64,000 bases of DNA, from NCBI RefSeq assembly GCF_010550245.1, contig NZ_JAAGLU010000022.1, positions 1-64,000 on the forward strand. Direction: 5' to 3'. Shown here piece after piece: positions 46,663 to 55,075 of the stretch (its first letter is position 1; the number at the start of each line of letters is the position of its first letter). The notes under the pieces were generated by a model. That model was not told the DNA's origin and did not search any database. It saw only the letters and a list, made by a program, of their open reading frames with translations. Source of the DNA: Streptomyces sp. SID12501. Its GTDB lineage: Bacteria > Actinomycetota > Actinomycetes > Streptomycetales > Streptomycetaceae. The translations under genes were made by a program, and so were the position numbers.

Positions 46663-47232
46663 ATGGTTCTCGGGAGCGACCTCAGGCGGGGGAACGCACG
46701 GCGGGGTACGGCGATGACGGCCGCTCTGCTGCTCCTCCTCGGCCCGGCCCTCGCGGCGTGCAGCGACGACGATGGTGGCGGTGGCAGCGATGCGAGAACC
46801 TCCACCCCTTCGGCCTCCACGGCAACGACGGAACCCACGGAGACATCTGCGGAGCCGAGTGGCGACGGCCCGGCCGACCCCGTCGCCGCCGAGAAGGAGA
46901 TCCGGCAGAACTGGGTGAAGTTCTTCGACCCGGCCGTCTCCCTCGACGACAAGAAAGCCGTCCTGGAGAACGGCGACCAACTGGGCCTGCTGCTCCAGGC
47001 GTTCAGTGGCGACCAGCGGGGCGGACAGGTCGAGGCGAAGGTCGACGACGTCAAGTTCACCTCGCCGACCGCCGCGAACGTGAACTACGCGCTCCTCCTC
47101 GACGGCGCCACGGCCCTGCCCAACGCGTCCGGCACCGCTGTCGAACAGGGCGGCACCTGGAAGGTCTCCCTCAGCACGCTGTGCGCGCTGGTGGGGCTGA
47201 GCGGCGATGCGACGGCGGCTCCGGGCTGCTGA
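46663..47232 (+). CDS. Predicted lipoprotein, low-molecular-weight antigen MTB12-like
   Basis: A 189-residue exported lipoprotein. Basic residues and TAALLLLLGPALAACSDDD form a signal with the lipobox LAAC. A Thr/Ser/Glu linker leads to a folded domain: EIRQNWVKFFDPAVSLDDKK, then LLQAFSGDQRGGQVEAKVDD and VEQGGTWKVSLSTLCALVGL. This resembles the MTB12/CFP-2 type antigens of actinobacteria. Start choice between ATG 46663, GTG 46654 and ATG 46714 is uncertain. Its 3' end overlaps the binding-protein gene by 26 bp. Confidence 0.75.
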   Translation: MVLGSDLRRGNARRGTAMTAALLLLLGPALAACSDDDGGGGSDARTSTPSASTATTEPTETSAEPSGDGPADPVAAEKEIRQNWVKFFDPAVSLDDKKAVLENGDQLGLLLQAFSGDQRGGQVEAKVDDVKFTSPTAANVNYALLLDGATALPNASGTAVEQGGTWKVSLSTLCALVGLSGDATAAPGC

Positions 47233-48544
47233 GTCGGCCGCCCTGGGACTGCTGCTCCTGCTGAGCGCGGCCTGCGGCAGCCGCCTCCCGGAGAGCGACT
47301 TCGAGCACCGCGGTACCCCGACGACACCGGCGGCCGGTACGACGCCCATCCGCGTCGGCATCATCACCAGCGCCACCAGCCCGGTCGGCGCCGCCGCCTT
47401 CACCGGCCCCCGCGACGGCGCCGAGGCCTGGTTCGAGCGGCTCAACGCGCGCGGGGGCATCGACGGCCGCCCGGTCGAGGTCCGGCTGTGCGACGACGGC
47501 GGCAGCGGCGTCGGCAACAACGAGTGCGTGCACCGGCTGATCGACGGGAACGACGGGAACAACGTCGTCGCCCTGGTGGCCACCACCGCCCTCGACTACG
47601 CGGGTGCCTCCCGGGTCTCCCACGCGCGCGTGCCCGACATCGGCGGCCAGCCCATCGGCGCCGCCTATGACACCTACCCGCACCTGTACGGGATCTACGG
47701 CAGCCTCGCGCCCCGCGACGGCACCGTGGGCTGGGGCGGGCGGCTGTACGGCGGCACGGAGGTCTACCGCTACTTCGCCCGTGAGCACGGCGCCCGCACG
47801 GCCGCCGTCGTCTCGTACAACCAGGCCGCCTCGGCCGCGTACGCCCGGCTGGTCGTCCGGGGTCTGAAGGCGGAGGGTTATGACGTGGTCACCGAGGAGG
47901 TCGACTTCGCGCTGCCCAACTTCCGCGCGGCGGCGGCCGACCTGAAGGAGCAGGGCGCCGACCTCGTTCTCGACGCCCTCGACACGCACGGCAACGCGCG
48001 ACTGTGCGAGGCACTGGACGACGTGGGCGCCGAGATCACCGCCAAGGTGACGAACGTACAGAACTGGACCTCCACCGTCCCCGAGGACTACAAGGACTCC
48101 CCGCGCTGCCGCAACGCCCTGTGGGCGACCGGGTCGAGCCGCAACTACGAGGACACGGACCAGGCGGCCGTACGGGAGTTCCGCGACGGCACCGAGAAGC
48201 TCGGTACGCACTCGCAGTGGCAGTTGGAGGGGTGGGCGGCGGCGATGTGGTTCACGGAGGCCGCCCGGGCCTGTGCGCAAGCCGGAACGGGTGTCACGCG
48301 CGCGTGTGTCGACGACTTCATGAACCGCAGCGGGGGAGACGGACAGGGAAACGGAGAGGGGGACGACGGATACACGGCTGACGGTCTGCTGATTCCGGTG
48401 CGCTTCGAGCGGGCGGCCGAACCGCCGAGAACGCGCTGGACGTGTCTGTCGGTCGCGAGGTGGCAGGACGGCAGGGGCTGGGTCTCGCAGGGGGACATGA
48501 ACGCCGACTGCTTCGACGTACCGCAGCTGGCGTACCGGCCATGA
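47207..48544 (+). CDS. ABC transporter substrate-binding lipoprotein (type 1, LivJ-like)
   Basis: A 445-residue exported protein with the lipobox SAAC near residue 23. The type 1 periplasmic-binding fold is seen in IRVGIITSATSPVGAAAFTG, GGIDGRPVEVRLCDD, AVVSYNQAASAAYARLVVRG and ADLKEQGADLVLDALD. Divergent from the Liv-type transporter operon by a shared intergenic region, it is the likely binding protein for it; the ligand is not readable. It is coupled to the lipoprotein gene by a 26-bp overlap. Confidence 0.88.
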   Translation: MRRRLRAAESAALGLLLLLSAACGSRLPESDFEHRGTPTTPAAGTTPIRVGIITSATSPVGAAAFTGPRDGAEAWFERLNARGGIDGRPVEVRLCDDGGSGVGNNECVHRLIDGNDGNNVVALVATTALDYAGASRVSHARVPDIGGQPIGAAYDTYPHLYGIYGSLAPRDGTVGWGGRLYGGTEVYRYFAREHGARTAAVVSYNQAASAAYARLVVRGLKAEGYDVVTEEVDFALPNFRAAAADLKEQGADLVLDALDTHGNARLCEALDDVGAEITAKVTNVQNWTSTVPEDYKDSPRCRNALWATGSSRNYEDTDQAAVREFRDGTEKLGTHSQWQLEGWAAAMWFTEAARACAQAGTGVTRACVDDFMNRSGGDGQGNGEGDDGYTADGLLIPVRFERAAEPPRTRWTCLSVARWQDGRGWVSQGDMNADCFDVPQLAYRP

Positions 48545-48616
48545 CCGCTGTCCGGCCATGACCGTTGAGGGGCTTGAGGACAGTGGCTGTCCGCGACCGC
48601 TGGCAGACTCGCGCCC

Positions 48617-49615
48617 ATGTTGGAGACCTCGGCACGGCTGCTGCGACTGCTCTCGCTGCTCCAGGCCCACCGCGAATGGTCCGGCCCCGACCTGGCCGAC
48701 CGCCTCGGCGTGACCCCGCGTACCGTCCGCCGGGACGTGGACCGGCTGCGCGAGCTGGGCTATCCCGTGGACGCCAGTCCGGGTACGGGTGGCGGCTACC
48801 GGCTCGGCGCCGGGGCCGAGTTGCCGCCGCTGCTGCTGGACGACGACGAGGCGGTCGCCGTGGCGGTGGGGCTGCGGACCGCCGCCGGGCAGGGCATCGA
48901 GGGCATCGGCGAGACCTCCGTACGGGCACTCGCCAAGCTCGAACAGGTGTTGCCCGACCGGCTTCGCCGACGGGTGGGGGCTCTGAACGCCTTCACCGTG
49001 CCGATGCTGCGCGGGCCGCAGCCCTCCGCCGTCGACCCGGCCGTCCTCACCGAACTCGCCCACCTCTGCCGGGACACGGAGCTGCTGCGCTTCGAGTACC
49101 GGGGACACGAAGGACCGGTATCCCGCCGTACTGTCGAACCGCACCGGCTGGTGTGCACCGAGCGGCGCTGGTACCTGGTCGCCTGGGACGTCGACCGCGC
49201 CGACTGGCGTACGTTCCGCGTGGACCGCATCACACCGAAGCCGCCGCACGGACCGCGCTTCGCTCCTCGTACGCCCCCTGCCGACGATCTCGCCGCCTAT
49301 GTCTCCCAGGGCGTCTCCACGCGCGCGTACGCCTCGCGCGCCGTCGTCCGGCTGCTGGTGCCCCTCGCGGAGGCCGCGGAGCGGATCTCGCCCTCCGCCG
49401 GGACGCTGGAGCCCGACGGCGAAGAGGCCTGTCTGCTGCGCACCGGGGCCGCGAACCTCGACGTGATGGTCATCCACGTCATGCTGATGGGCTTCGAGTT
49501 CGAGGTGCTGGAGCCCGCGGAACTCGTCGACGTGATCATGACCTCCCGGGACCGGCTGTCTCGCGCGGTGGACCGGTCACCGCGTTCTCAGGGCAGCTCA
49601 GAGGCACTGTCGTGA
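48617..49615 (+). CDS. HTH/WYL-domain transcriptional regulator
   Basis: A 332-residue regulator. An N-terminal DeoR-like helix-turn-helix (ADRLGVTPRTVRRDVDRLRE) occupies residues 1-60. The WYL domain (about 140-210) contains RRWYLVAWDVDRADWRTFRV. A WCX-type C-terminal region follows. WYL domains sense nucleotides or nucleic acids in several systems. It may control neighbouring genes, but no operator was recognised. Confidence 0.9.
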   Translation: MLETSARLLRLLSLLQAHREWSGPDLADRLGVTPRTVRRDVDRLRELGYPVDASPGTGGGYRLGAGAELPPLLLDDDEAVAVAVGLRTAAGQGIEGIGETSVRALAKLEQVLPDRLRRRVGALNAFTVPMLRGPQPSAVDPAVLTELAHLCRDTELLRFEYRGHEGPVSRRTVEPHRLVCTERRWYLVAWDVDRADWRTFRVDRITPKPPHGPRFAPRTPPADDLAAYVSQGVSTRAYASRAVVRLLVPLAEAAERISPSAGTLEPDGEEACLLRTGAANLDVMVIHVMLMGFEFEVLEPAELVDVIMTSRDRLSRAVDRSPRSQGSSEALS

Positions 49616-50014
49616 AGATGCGATGCGGAGATTATGTGGGGAAGTCGTGGGTGTTTTATACGTTCTGTCGTCGGCTCGGCGGCCGGGATGCGTGGCATCG
49701 GCACGTATGGCGTGCGTAAGAGGCGGGTAAGGCGTCACGGTGTGGGTCGTCAGCGCAATTAGCCGTCTCCGAGTCGTTCTTCCGGCGATCGGGAACGGGG
49801 TTTATCAGGGCGCGCGGAGGCCTGGTGAATTACGTTCGAATGGCCGTCGGAAGTATGGGTGACCAGCCCTCGCGTATGCCGAGCGCGTGATGATTATCGC
49901 CCGAAGTGGATGTCGCGATCTTGTGGCAGGGGTGTGACCGGAGTCGTACCGAGTGATGAGTGGGGCCGGGGTCCGGGCTTCCCCGGCTGCCGGTGGGCGC
50001 CTACCGTGGCGGGC
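49616..50014. other. Intergenic region after the WYL gene
   Basis: About 400 bp, somewhat AT-richer than its neighbours. Open frames in it are short and have no family features. No terminator, operator or tRNA was recognised. Confidence 0.4.
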
Positions 50015-50227
50015 ATGTCATCGATTCCCAGGCCCGAAGAACTCCAGGACGATCCGGACACCTACGTCGGCCTCGATGCGGCGGGGGCCGAACGCCTCGC
50101 CCGGGAGCGCGGCTGGTCCGCGGTGCGGTCGCTGCCGCCCGGGGCGATCATCACCATGGAGTACCGGTCGGGGCGGCTCAACTTCGAGGTCACCGACGGC
50201 AGGGTGACGCGCTGCTGGAAGGGCTGA
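50015..50227 (+). CDS. Peptidase inhibitor I78-like small protein
   Basis: A 70-residue protein with the I78 pattern: GLDAAGAERLARERGW, then RSLPPGAIITMEYRSGRLNF and EVTDGRVTRCW. The family inhibits serine proteases. There is no signal peptide, so it would act inside the cell, unlike many members. The ATG at 50015 is the natural start; the frame extends upstream without features. It is convergent with the PAP2 gene. Confidence 0.75.
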   Translation: MSSIPRPEELQDDPDTYVGLDAAGAERLARERGWSAVRSLPPGAIITMEYRSGRLNFEVTDGRVTRCWKG

Positions 50228-50252
50228 GGCCGGCCGGCACGCCCCCGGTGGC

Positions 50253-51290
50253 TCAGCTGTTGCCGGGCAGGGGGCGGGCCGACGGGTTGCCGGTGGCACG
50301 CGGGGCACGGTCCGCGTGCGGCGGGCGGCGGCTGCCGGCCGGGGTGACCGGGCTGCGCTCCGAGCGGATCGCGTGCGTGCCCGGGGCCAGGTGCGGAGGG
50401 TGCGCGGGCGTCCGGGACGAACGGGCCGCGGCGGTGGTGTTCTCGCGGGCCGTGACCTCTTCCGGGGCGGTCGCGTACGGCTTGAACATCGCCGGCGAAC
50501 CCACCCGGGCAGGGACGGGCGCGGTGCTGGGGCCACGGGCGCGCCTGCGGTCGCGCAGGTCCAGGATCCAGGTCTCGGTGCGGGTGATCAGCGGCTCGCA
50601 CCACGGCAGCGCCAGCAGGACCAGCAGGCCCGCGACCCAGCCGAGGACGACATCGCTCAGCCAGTGCGTACCCAGATAGACCGTGGTGAGGCCGACGCCG
50701 AGCGACATCAGGGCCGAACCCGCGGACAGCCAGCGCCTGGTCCACGGGGTCGAGGCCAGGTAGGCCAGGATGCCCCAGGTCACCACGGCGTTCGCGGTGT
50801 GACCGCTGGGAAATATGTCCCCGCCCATGCCCATCTCGTTCGAGCCGATGGTGGTCGCGTAATGCGGTCCGAGGCGGCCCATGCCGATCTTGGCGGCACC
50901 GACCGTGACGTTGAGCAGCAGCAGTGCGGCGCCGAACGTGAGCAGTGGGCGCAGGGTGTGCTGACGCCAGGCGCGCCAGCCCAGCCAGGCCGAGATCATC
51001 ACGGCGGTGGGACCGCGCTGGCCGAGCACCACGTAGTAGTCGAGGAACGCGTGGATCTCCGGCCACTGCTGGTAGGGCCGGAAGAACATGACCTGCCAGT
51101 CGAGCCGGACCAGCCATGAGGTGATCACGACGGCCCACACGGTGGCGAGATAGAAGGCCAGGGTCGCGAGAAGGAGCGCGATCCTGTGCCGGCTCATCTT
51201 CGGCACATCGATGTGGGTCGGCCGTCCCGGTTCACGGTCCAGCCTCGCGAACACCCGGTCCAGACGGGCGAGGTTTCGTTCGGTACGCAC
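50253..51290 (-). CDS. PAP2-superfamily membrane protein
   Basis: A 345-residue integral membrane protein with six helices followed by a long Ala/Pro/Arg tail (about 255-345). PSGH (161-164) and HWLSD (His209, Asp213) are the catalytic motifs of lipid phosphatases. The first motif reads K134-x6-G-P, lacking the usual Arg before Pro. In the third, Thr-Thr (202-203) takes the place of Ser-Arg. Lipid-phosphate phosphatase activity is plausible but with changed phosphate contacts. The start is GTG. Confidence 0.85.
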   Translation of the reverse strand: MRTERNLARLDRVFARLDREPGRPTHIDVPKMSRHRIALLLATLAFYLATVWAVVITSWLVRLDWQVMFFRPYQQWPEIHAFLDYYVVLGQRGPTAVMISAWLGWRAWRQHTLRPLLTFGAALLLLNVTVGAAKIGMGRLGPHYATTIGSNEMGMGGDIFPSGHTANAVVTWGILAYLASTPWTRRWLSAGSALMSLGVGLTTVYLGTHWLSDVVLGWVAGLLVLLALPWCEPLITRTETWILDLRDRRRARGPSTAPVPARVGSPAMFKPYATAPEEVTARENTTAAARSSRTPAHPPHLAPGTHAIRSERSPVTPAGSRRPPHADRAPRATGNPSARPLPGNS

Positions 51291-51511
51291 CCAATCGACG
51301 TTACAGCGAGTGAGCTCGGATCTCCGCCCAATCCACGGCTTTGTAATGACGATGTGATGTGGGATTCCTCTCAGGGTGATGTTTAATTCCCTGGAATCCC
51401 TATTCGGAGACTCGCCTTCCCCTCATTTCCATTGATCATGCGGCTGTGCTGTTTTATGGCTCTTTCGAATTGGTTCACCAGGTGGTTGTCCGGAATTCGC
51501 CGAACGGTCGC

Positions 51512-52723
51512 TCAGGGCGGACCGGAGCCGTTCAGCCAGAACGCCCCGTAGACCGCGGACGCCACCGCGACCACGCCCGTCACCAGCACCGACCTGGTGG
51601 TGCGCGGCCGGGCCAACGCCTGGGCGAGCGGCAGCAGGAGAGGGAACGCGGGCAGCAACAGGCGTGGTTTCGAGCCGAAGTAGCTCGACGCGCACAGGGC
51701 GAGCACGGTGACGACACCCGCGTACACCAGCAGCGGCAGCGGCTGGCGCTGCCGTACGCAGCTGACGAACAGCCAGATCAGCAGGCCCACGCCGACGATC
51801 AGCCCGACCCCGGCGAGTGCCGACGGGAACGACGTGAACTTGTCGGCGACGAAACGGGCGAACGCCGCGCCGCCGTCGAAACCGTTGCGCCAGCCGGCCT
51901 GGACGTCCAGATAGCCCAGGGGGCCCTTGCCGGTGCGGTGGCCGACCCACAGGACGTAGCCGGCGGCGCCGAGCGGCGCGATCAGCATGCCGAGGGCGCG
52001 CCGCCGGACGGGCGCGCTGCGCGACTCGGGCGAGCTTCGGTCCCGCACGAACGAGGTACCGGACGAGATATTGAACGACGTACTGAACGACGTACTGAAC
52101 GAGGCGATGGCCGTCACCCACACCGCCGCCACCACGGCGAGTCCCACCGGGCGGGTCAGGCCCGCCAGCAGAGCCAGTGTGCCCGCCGTCAGCCAGCGGC
52201 CGGTGAGGACCGCGTACAGGGACCAGGCGGCCAGGGCCGTGAACAGCGACTCGCTGTACGCCATCGACTGGACGATCCCGACCGGCAGCACGGCCCACAC
52301 CAGTACGGCGCAGATGCCGACACGGCGGCCGTACACATGGTCCGCGACCGCGAACACGCCCCAGGCGGCGGCGAGTGACGCGAGGGCGCTGACCGTGAAG
52401 CCCGCGTCGGCGTACGACATCGGGGTGATGGACGCCAGGAGCCGCTCCAGCCAGGGCAGCAGCGGGAAGAAGGCGAGGTTCGAGTGCACGTCACCGTTGG
52501 GGAGGCGCACCTCATAGCCGTAGCCGAGTTCGGCGACCCGTGTGTACCAGAGCGAGTCCCAGCGGGCGGTCAGCAGTGTGTACGCACTCTTGTCCCGTGC
52601 CGCGCTCCACAGGGCCAGCGCGACCAGGCCCAGCACCCGGACCGCCGCGTACCCGAGGAGGGCGGGCGCGGCACGGCGGAGCGTGGGCGGAGTGGGGAGG
52701 GGGCGGGTGCCAGGATCTGTCAC
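51512..52723 (-). CDS. Membrane glycosyltransferase, PIG-V/mannosyltransferase-like
   Basis: A 403-residue multi-spanning protein with about nine hydrophobic helices. The N-terminal loop LTARWDSLWYTRVAELGYGY, with Asp after Trp and a RWDxxWY pattern, is typical of PIG-V-like lipid-linked sugar transferases. AFFPLLPWLERLLA and SMAYSESLFTALAAWSLYAV are further family segments. The donor is probably a polyprenyl-phosphate sugar. A 12-bp tandem repeat at 52071-52104 adds SFSTSFSTSF to a loop. Confidence 0.82.
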   Translation of the reverse strand: MTDPGTRPLPTPPTLRRAAPALLGYAAVRVLGLVALALWSAARDKSAYTLLTARWDSLWYTRVAELGYGYEVRLPNGDVHSNLAFFPLLPWLERLLASITPMSYADAGFTVSALASLAAAWGVFAVADHVYGRRVGICAVLVWAVLPVGIVQSMAYSESLFTALAAWSLYAVLTGRWLTAGTLALLAGLTRPVGLAVVAAVWVTAIASFSTSFSTSFNISSGTSFVRDRSSPESRSAPVRRRALGMLIAPLGAAGYVLWVGHRTGKGPLGYLDVQAGWRNGFDGGAAFARFVADKFTSFPSALAGVGLIVGVGLLIWLFVSCVRQRQPLPLLVYAGVVTVLALCASSYFGSKPRLLLPAFPLLLPLAQALARPRTTRSVLVTGVVAVASAVYGAFWLNGSGPP

Positions 52724-53004
52724 CGGTCGATTATTGACGGCGCAGGGAACAAGGGCGGGCGTGGAGGCGGGCGGCCCGCCGGGGGCGTGGTGTACGACAC
52801 ACGGGTGCCGTGGGCGGGTGAGAGGTCCGCCACTTTTCGCCGCTGCGAACTCGCGTACGCTGTCGGATCACTCGCTTTTCGCCGCGCGGCCCGAGGGCAC
52901 CTGACACCGCTCCTCCTCGGTCGAAGCCGCAGTCGAAACCGAAGCTCCCGGGGAGTCCCCACCCCGCGGGCCGTCGAACGCGAGGGAATCTTGGAGGTAC
53001 GCAC

Positions 53005-54618
53005 ATGTCCGGGACGACCACGGCTGCCGCTGCGCTGCGCCGTCGGGCGGCCGGGGCGAGTGCCAACCGCTGGGTCGTCCTGTTCGTCCTCTGTACGAGC
53101 CTGCTGCTCGTCGCGGTCGACGCGACCGTGCTGCACGTGGCGGTGCCCGCCGTCAGCGAGGACCTCCGGCCCGGCGCGATAGAGCTGCTCTGGATCGTCG
53201 ACATCTATCCGCTGGTCTGCGCGTCGCTGCTGATCCTGTTCGGCACGCTGGGCGACAGGGTCGGCCGCAGGCGGATTCTGCTCCTCGGGTACGGGCTGTT
53301 CGGCGTCGCCTCCGGCCTGGCCGCCCTCGCCGACAGCGCCCCGGTACTGATCCTGGCGCGGGCGCTGCTGGGCGTCGGCGGCGCGATGATCATGCCCGCG
53401 ACGCTCTCGATCCTGCGCCAGGTCTTTCCCGAACGGCGCGAACGGGCGCTGGCGATCGGTGTCTGGAGCGCGGTGGCCGCGGTGGGCGCGGCGGTCGGTC
53501 CGCTGCTCGGCGGCTTCCTGCTGGAGCACTTCTGGTGGGGTTCGGTCTTCCTCGTCAACATCCCCCTGATGCTGGTCAGCCTGCCGATCGGCCGCCTGCT
53601 GCTGCCCGAGTCGCGCGGCGAGGGGGGCGACGGCCCGTGGGACGTGGTGGGCGCGCTGACGGCGGCGGGCGGGCTGTTCGGCGTCGTGCTGGGCGTGAAA
53701 CGGCTGGGCGGCGGGGAAGAGGCCGGGAACTTCCTGACGGTCGTGCCGCTGGTGCTGGGCGCGGTGCTGCTGGTTGTTTTCGTCCGGCGGCAGCGGCGGC
53801 GTAAGTATCCGCTGGTGGACCTGGGGATGTTCGCGCGGCCCGCGTTCAGTACGTCCGTCGGGTGCATCGTGCTGGCGATGCTCGCGCTGGTCGGACTTGA
53901 GCTGATCGCGGCGCAGTATCTGCAACTGGTGCTGGGGCTTTCGCCGTTGCAGACGGGGCTACGACTGCTGCCGCTGACGGTGGCGGCGATGGCGGCCGGA
54001 CTCGCCGGGGCGCGGCTGCTGCGGAGGTTCGGGCCGCGGACGATGGTGTGCGCCGGGTTCTGTCTCACCGCGGCGGCGGTCGTGCTGCTGACGGCGATGG
54101 GCGGTGAGGACAACGCGGGGCTGTTGCTGTCCGGGTTCGTGTTGTTGGGCTTCGGCCTGGAGACGACGCTCTTCGGGGCGTACGAATCGATGCTGAGCGA
54201 GGCTCCGGCGGCGCAGGCGGGCGGGGCGGCGGCGATCGGCGAGACGTCGTACCAGTTGGGCGCGGGGATCGGGATCGCGCTCCTGGGAAGCGTGATGAAC
54301 GCGGCGTACGCGCCGGGGGTGGGGTCGGTGCCGGGGGTTCCGGCATCGGCGTCGGCTGCGGCGGGGCGTTCGCTGGGCGAGGCGTACGAGGTTGCCGGGC
54401 GGCTCGGGGGGTCCCCTGGAGTTGCCCTGCGGTCGGCGGCTCGGGACGCGTTTGTGCACGGGCTGCATGTGACGTTGCTGGTGAGTGCGGGGTTGTTGCT
54501 GCTGGGGGCGGTGATGGCGTTGCGGTTGCCGCGGCTGATGCAGTGCGGCGGCGCCGCTGAGCCGGCGGCTGCGGTGCCTGGTCCTCGGGAGGTCGCGGGG
54601 TCCCGAGTGCCGGTGTGA
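53005..54618 (+). CDS. MFS drug-exporter-like transporter, DHA2 (14-helix) family
   Basis: A 537-residue membrane transporter. Landmarks are the first helix with LLLVAVDATVLHVAVPAVSE, motif A FGTLGDRVGRRRILLLG, and motif C-like GVWSAVAAVGAAVGPLLGG. The length and motif set fit proton-driven QacA-type exporters. GGAGG seven bases upstream supports the ATG. No TetR regulator gene is adjacent. The substrate is unknown. Confidence 0.92.
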   Translation: MSGTTTAAAALRRRAAGASANRWVVLFVLCTSLLLVAVDATVLHVAVPAVSEDLRPGAIELLWIVDIYPLVCASLLILFGTLGDRVGRRRILLLGYGLFGVASGLAALADSAPVLILARALLGVGGAMIMPATLSILRQVFPERRERALAIGVWSAVAAVGAAVGPLLGGFLLEHFWWGSVFLVNIPLMLVSLPIGRLLLPESRGEGGDGPWDVVGALTAAGGLFGVVLGVKRLGGGEEAGNFLTVVPLVLGAVLLVVFVRRQRRRKYPLVDLGMFARPAFSTSVGCIVLAMLALVGLELIAAQYLQLVLGLSPLQTGLRLLPLTVAAMAAGLAGARLLRRFGPRTMVCAGFCLTAAAVVLLTAMGGEDNAGLLLSGFVLLGFGLETTLFGAYESMLSEAPAAQAGGAAAIGETSYQLGAGIGIALLGSVMNAAYAPGVGSVPGVPASASAAAGRSLGEAYEVAGRLGGSPGVALRSAARDAFVHGLHVTLLVSAGLLLLGAVMALRLPRLMQCGGAAEPAAAVPGPREVAGSRVPV

Positions 54619-55001
54619 ACGCCACGGATCTCTCACCCACGCACCACCCGTGACGGCCATCCGGAGGGGTGGACGTCTCCCGTGGGGGTGCGGGAGCGTC
54701 GGCGGGTGACCGTCACGGATGGTGCGTGGTGGGTGGCGGGGCGCGGGAGCGTCGGCCGGTGCCGGTGCCGGTGCCGGTGCCGGTGCCGGTGCTGGGTACG
54801 GGTGAGAAGTGGGTGGACGAGGGCGGGTCCTTGCCCGGGAGGGCGGACCGCTGGGCCTGGCTGCCGCCGACGATGATGTACCCCCACGGGAGATGCACAC
54901 CTCGTCAGATGACAGCCACGGGCGGGCGGGGCGGGAAAGGCTGTGACGGGTGAGCGCCGACGGAGGGTTCGCCCCCGCGGGCGGGGTGGGTGGACGTCGG
55001 C
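54619..55001. other. Intergenic region with inverted repeat and tandem hexamers
   Basis: Between the MFS and acyl-CoA dehydrogenase genes there is no supported gene. An imperfect inverted repeat (23-nt arm 54634-54656 against 54710-54735, one mismatch and a 3-nt insertion) follows the MFS stop and may terminate it. A tandem GGTGCC hexamer runs at 54756-54792. Confidence 0.5.
54756..54792. repeat. Tandem GGTGCC hexamer repeat
   Basis: About six head-to-tail copies of GGTGCC lie in non-coding DNA. It is a candidate variable-number repeat. Confidence 0.8.
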
Positions 55002-55055
55002 TGGACGTACGTCACACTCCGTCGTACCGTCAGCGGCGTCACTAGCGGTGCTAGT
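55002..55055 (+). promoter_or_regulatory. Promoter and palindromic operator of the acyl-CoA dehydrogenase gene
   Basis: TGGACG (55002-55007), a 17-bp spacer and TACCGT (55025-55030) form a promoter candidate. Just downstream lies the perfect palindrome ACTAGC-GGT-GCTAGT (55041-55055). It ends 10 bp before the ribosome-binding site, a typical place for a repressor operator. Confidence 0.55.
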
Positions 55056-55075
55056 TAAACTTGCCGGAGGCTCCC

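Noticed and set aside
49612-49719. 35-codon frame after the WYL gene (VKMRCGDYVGKSW...)
   Set aside because: No ribosome-binding site, terminator or recognisable pattern; it overlaps the WYL stop by a few bases and looks like chance.
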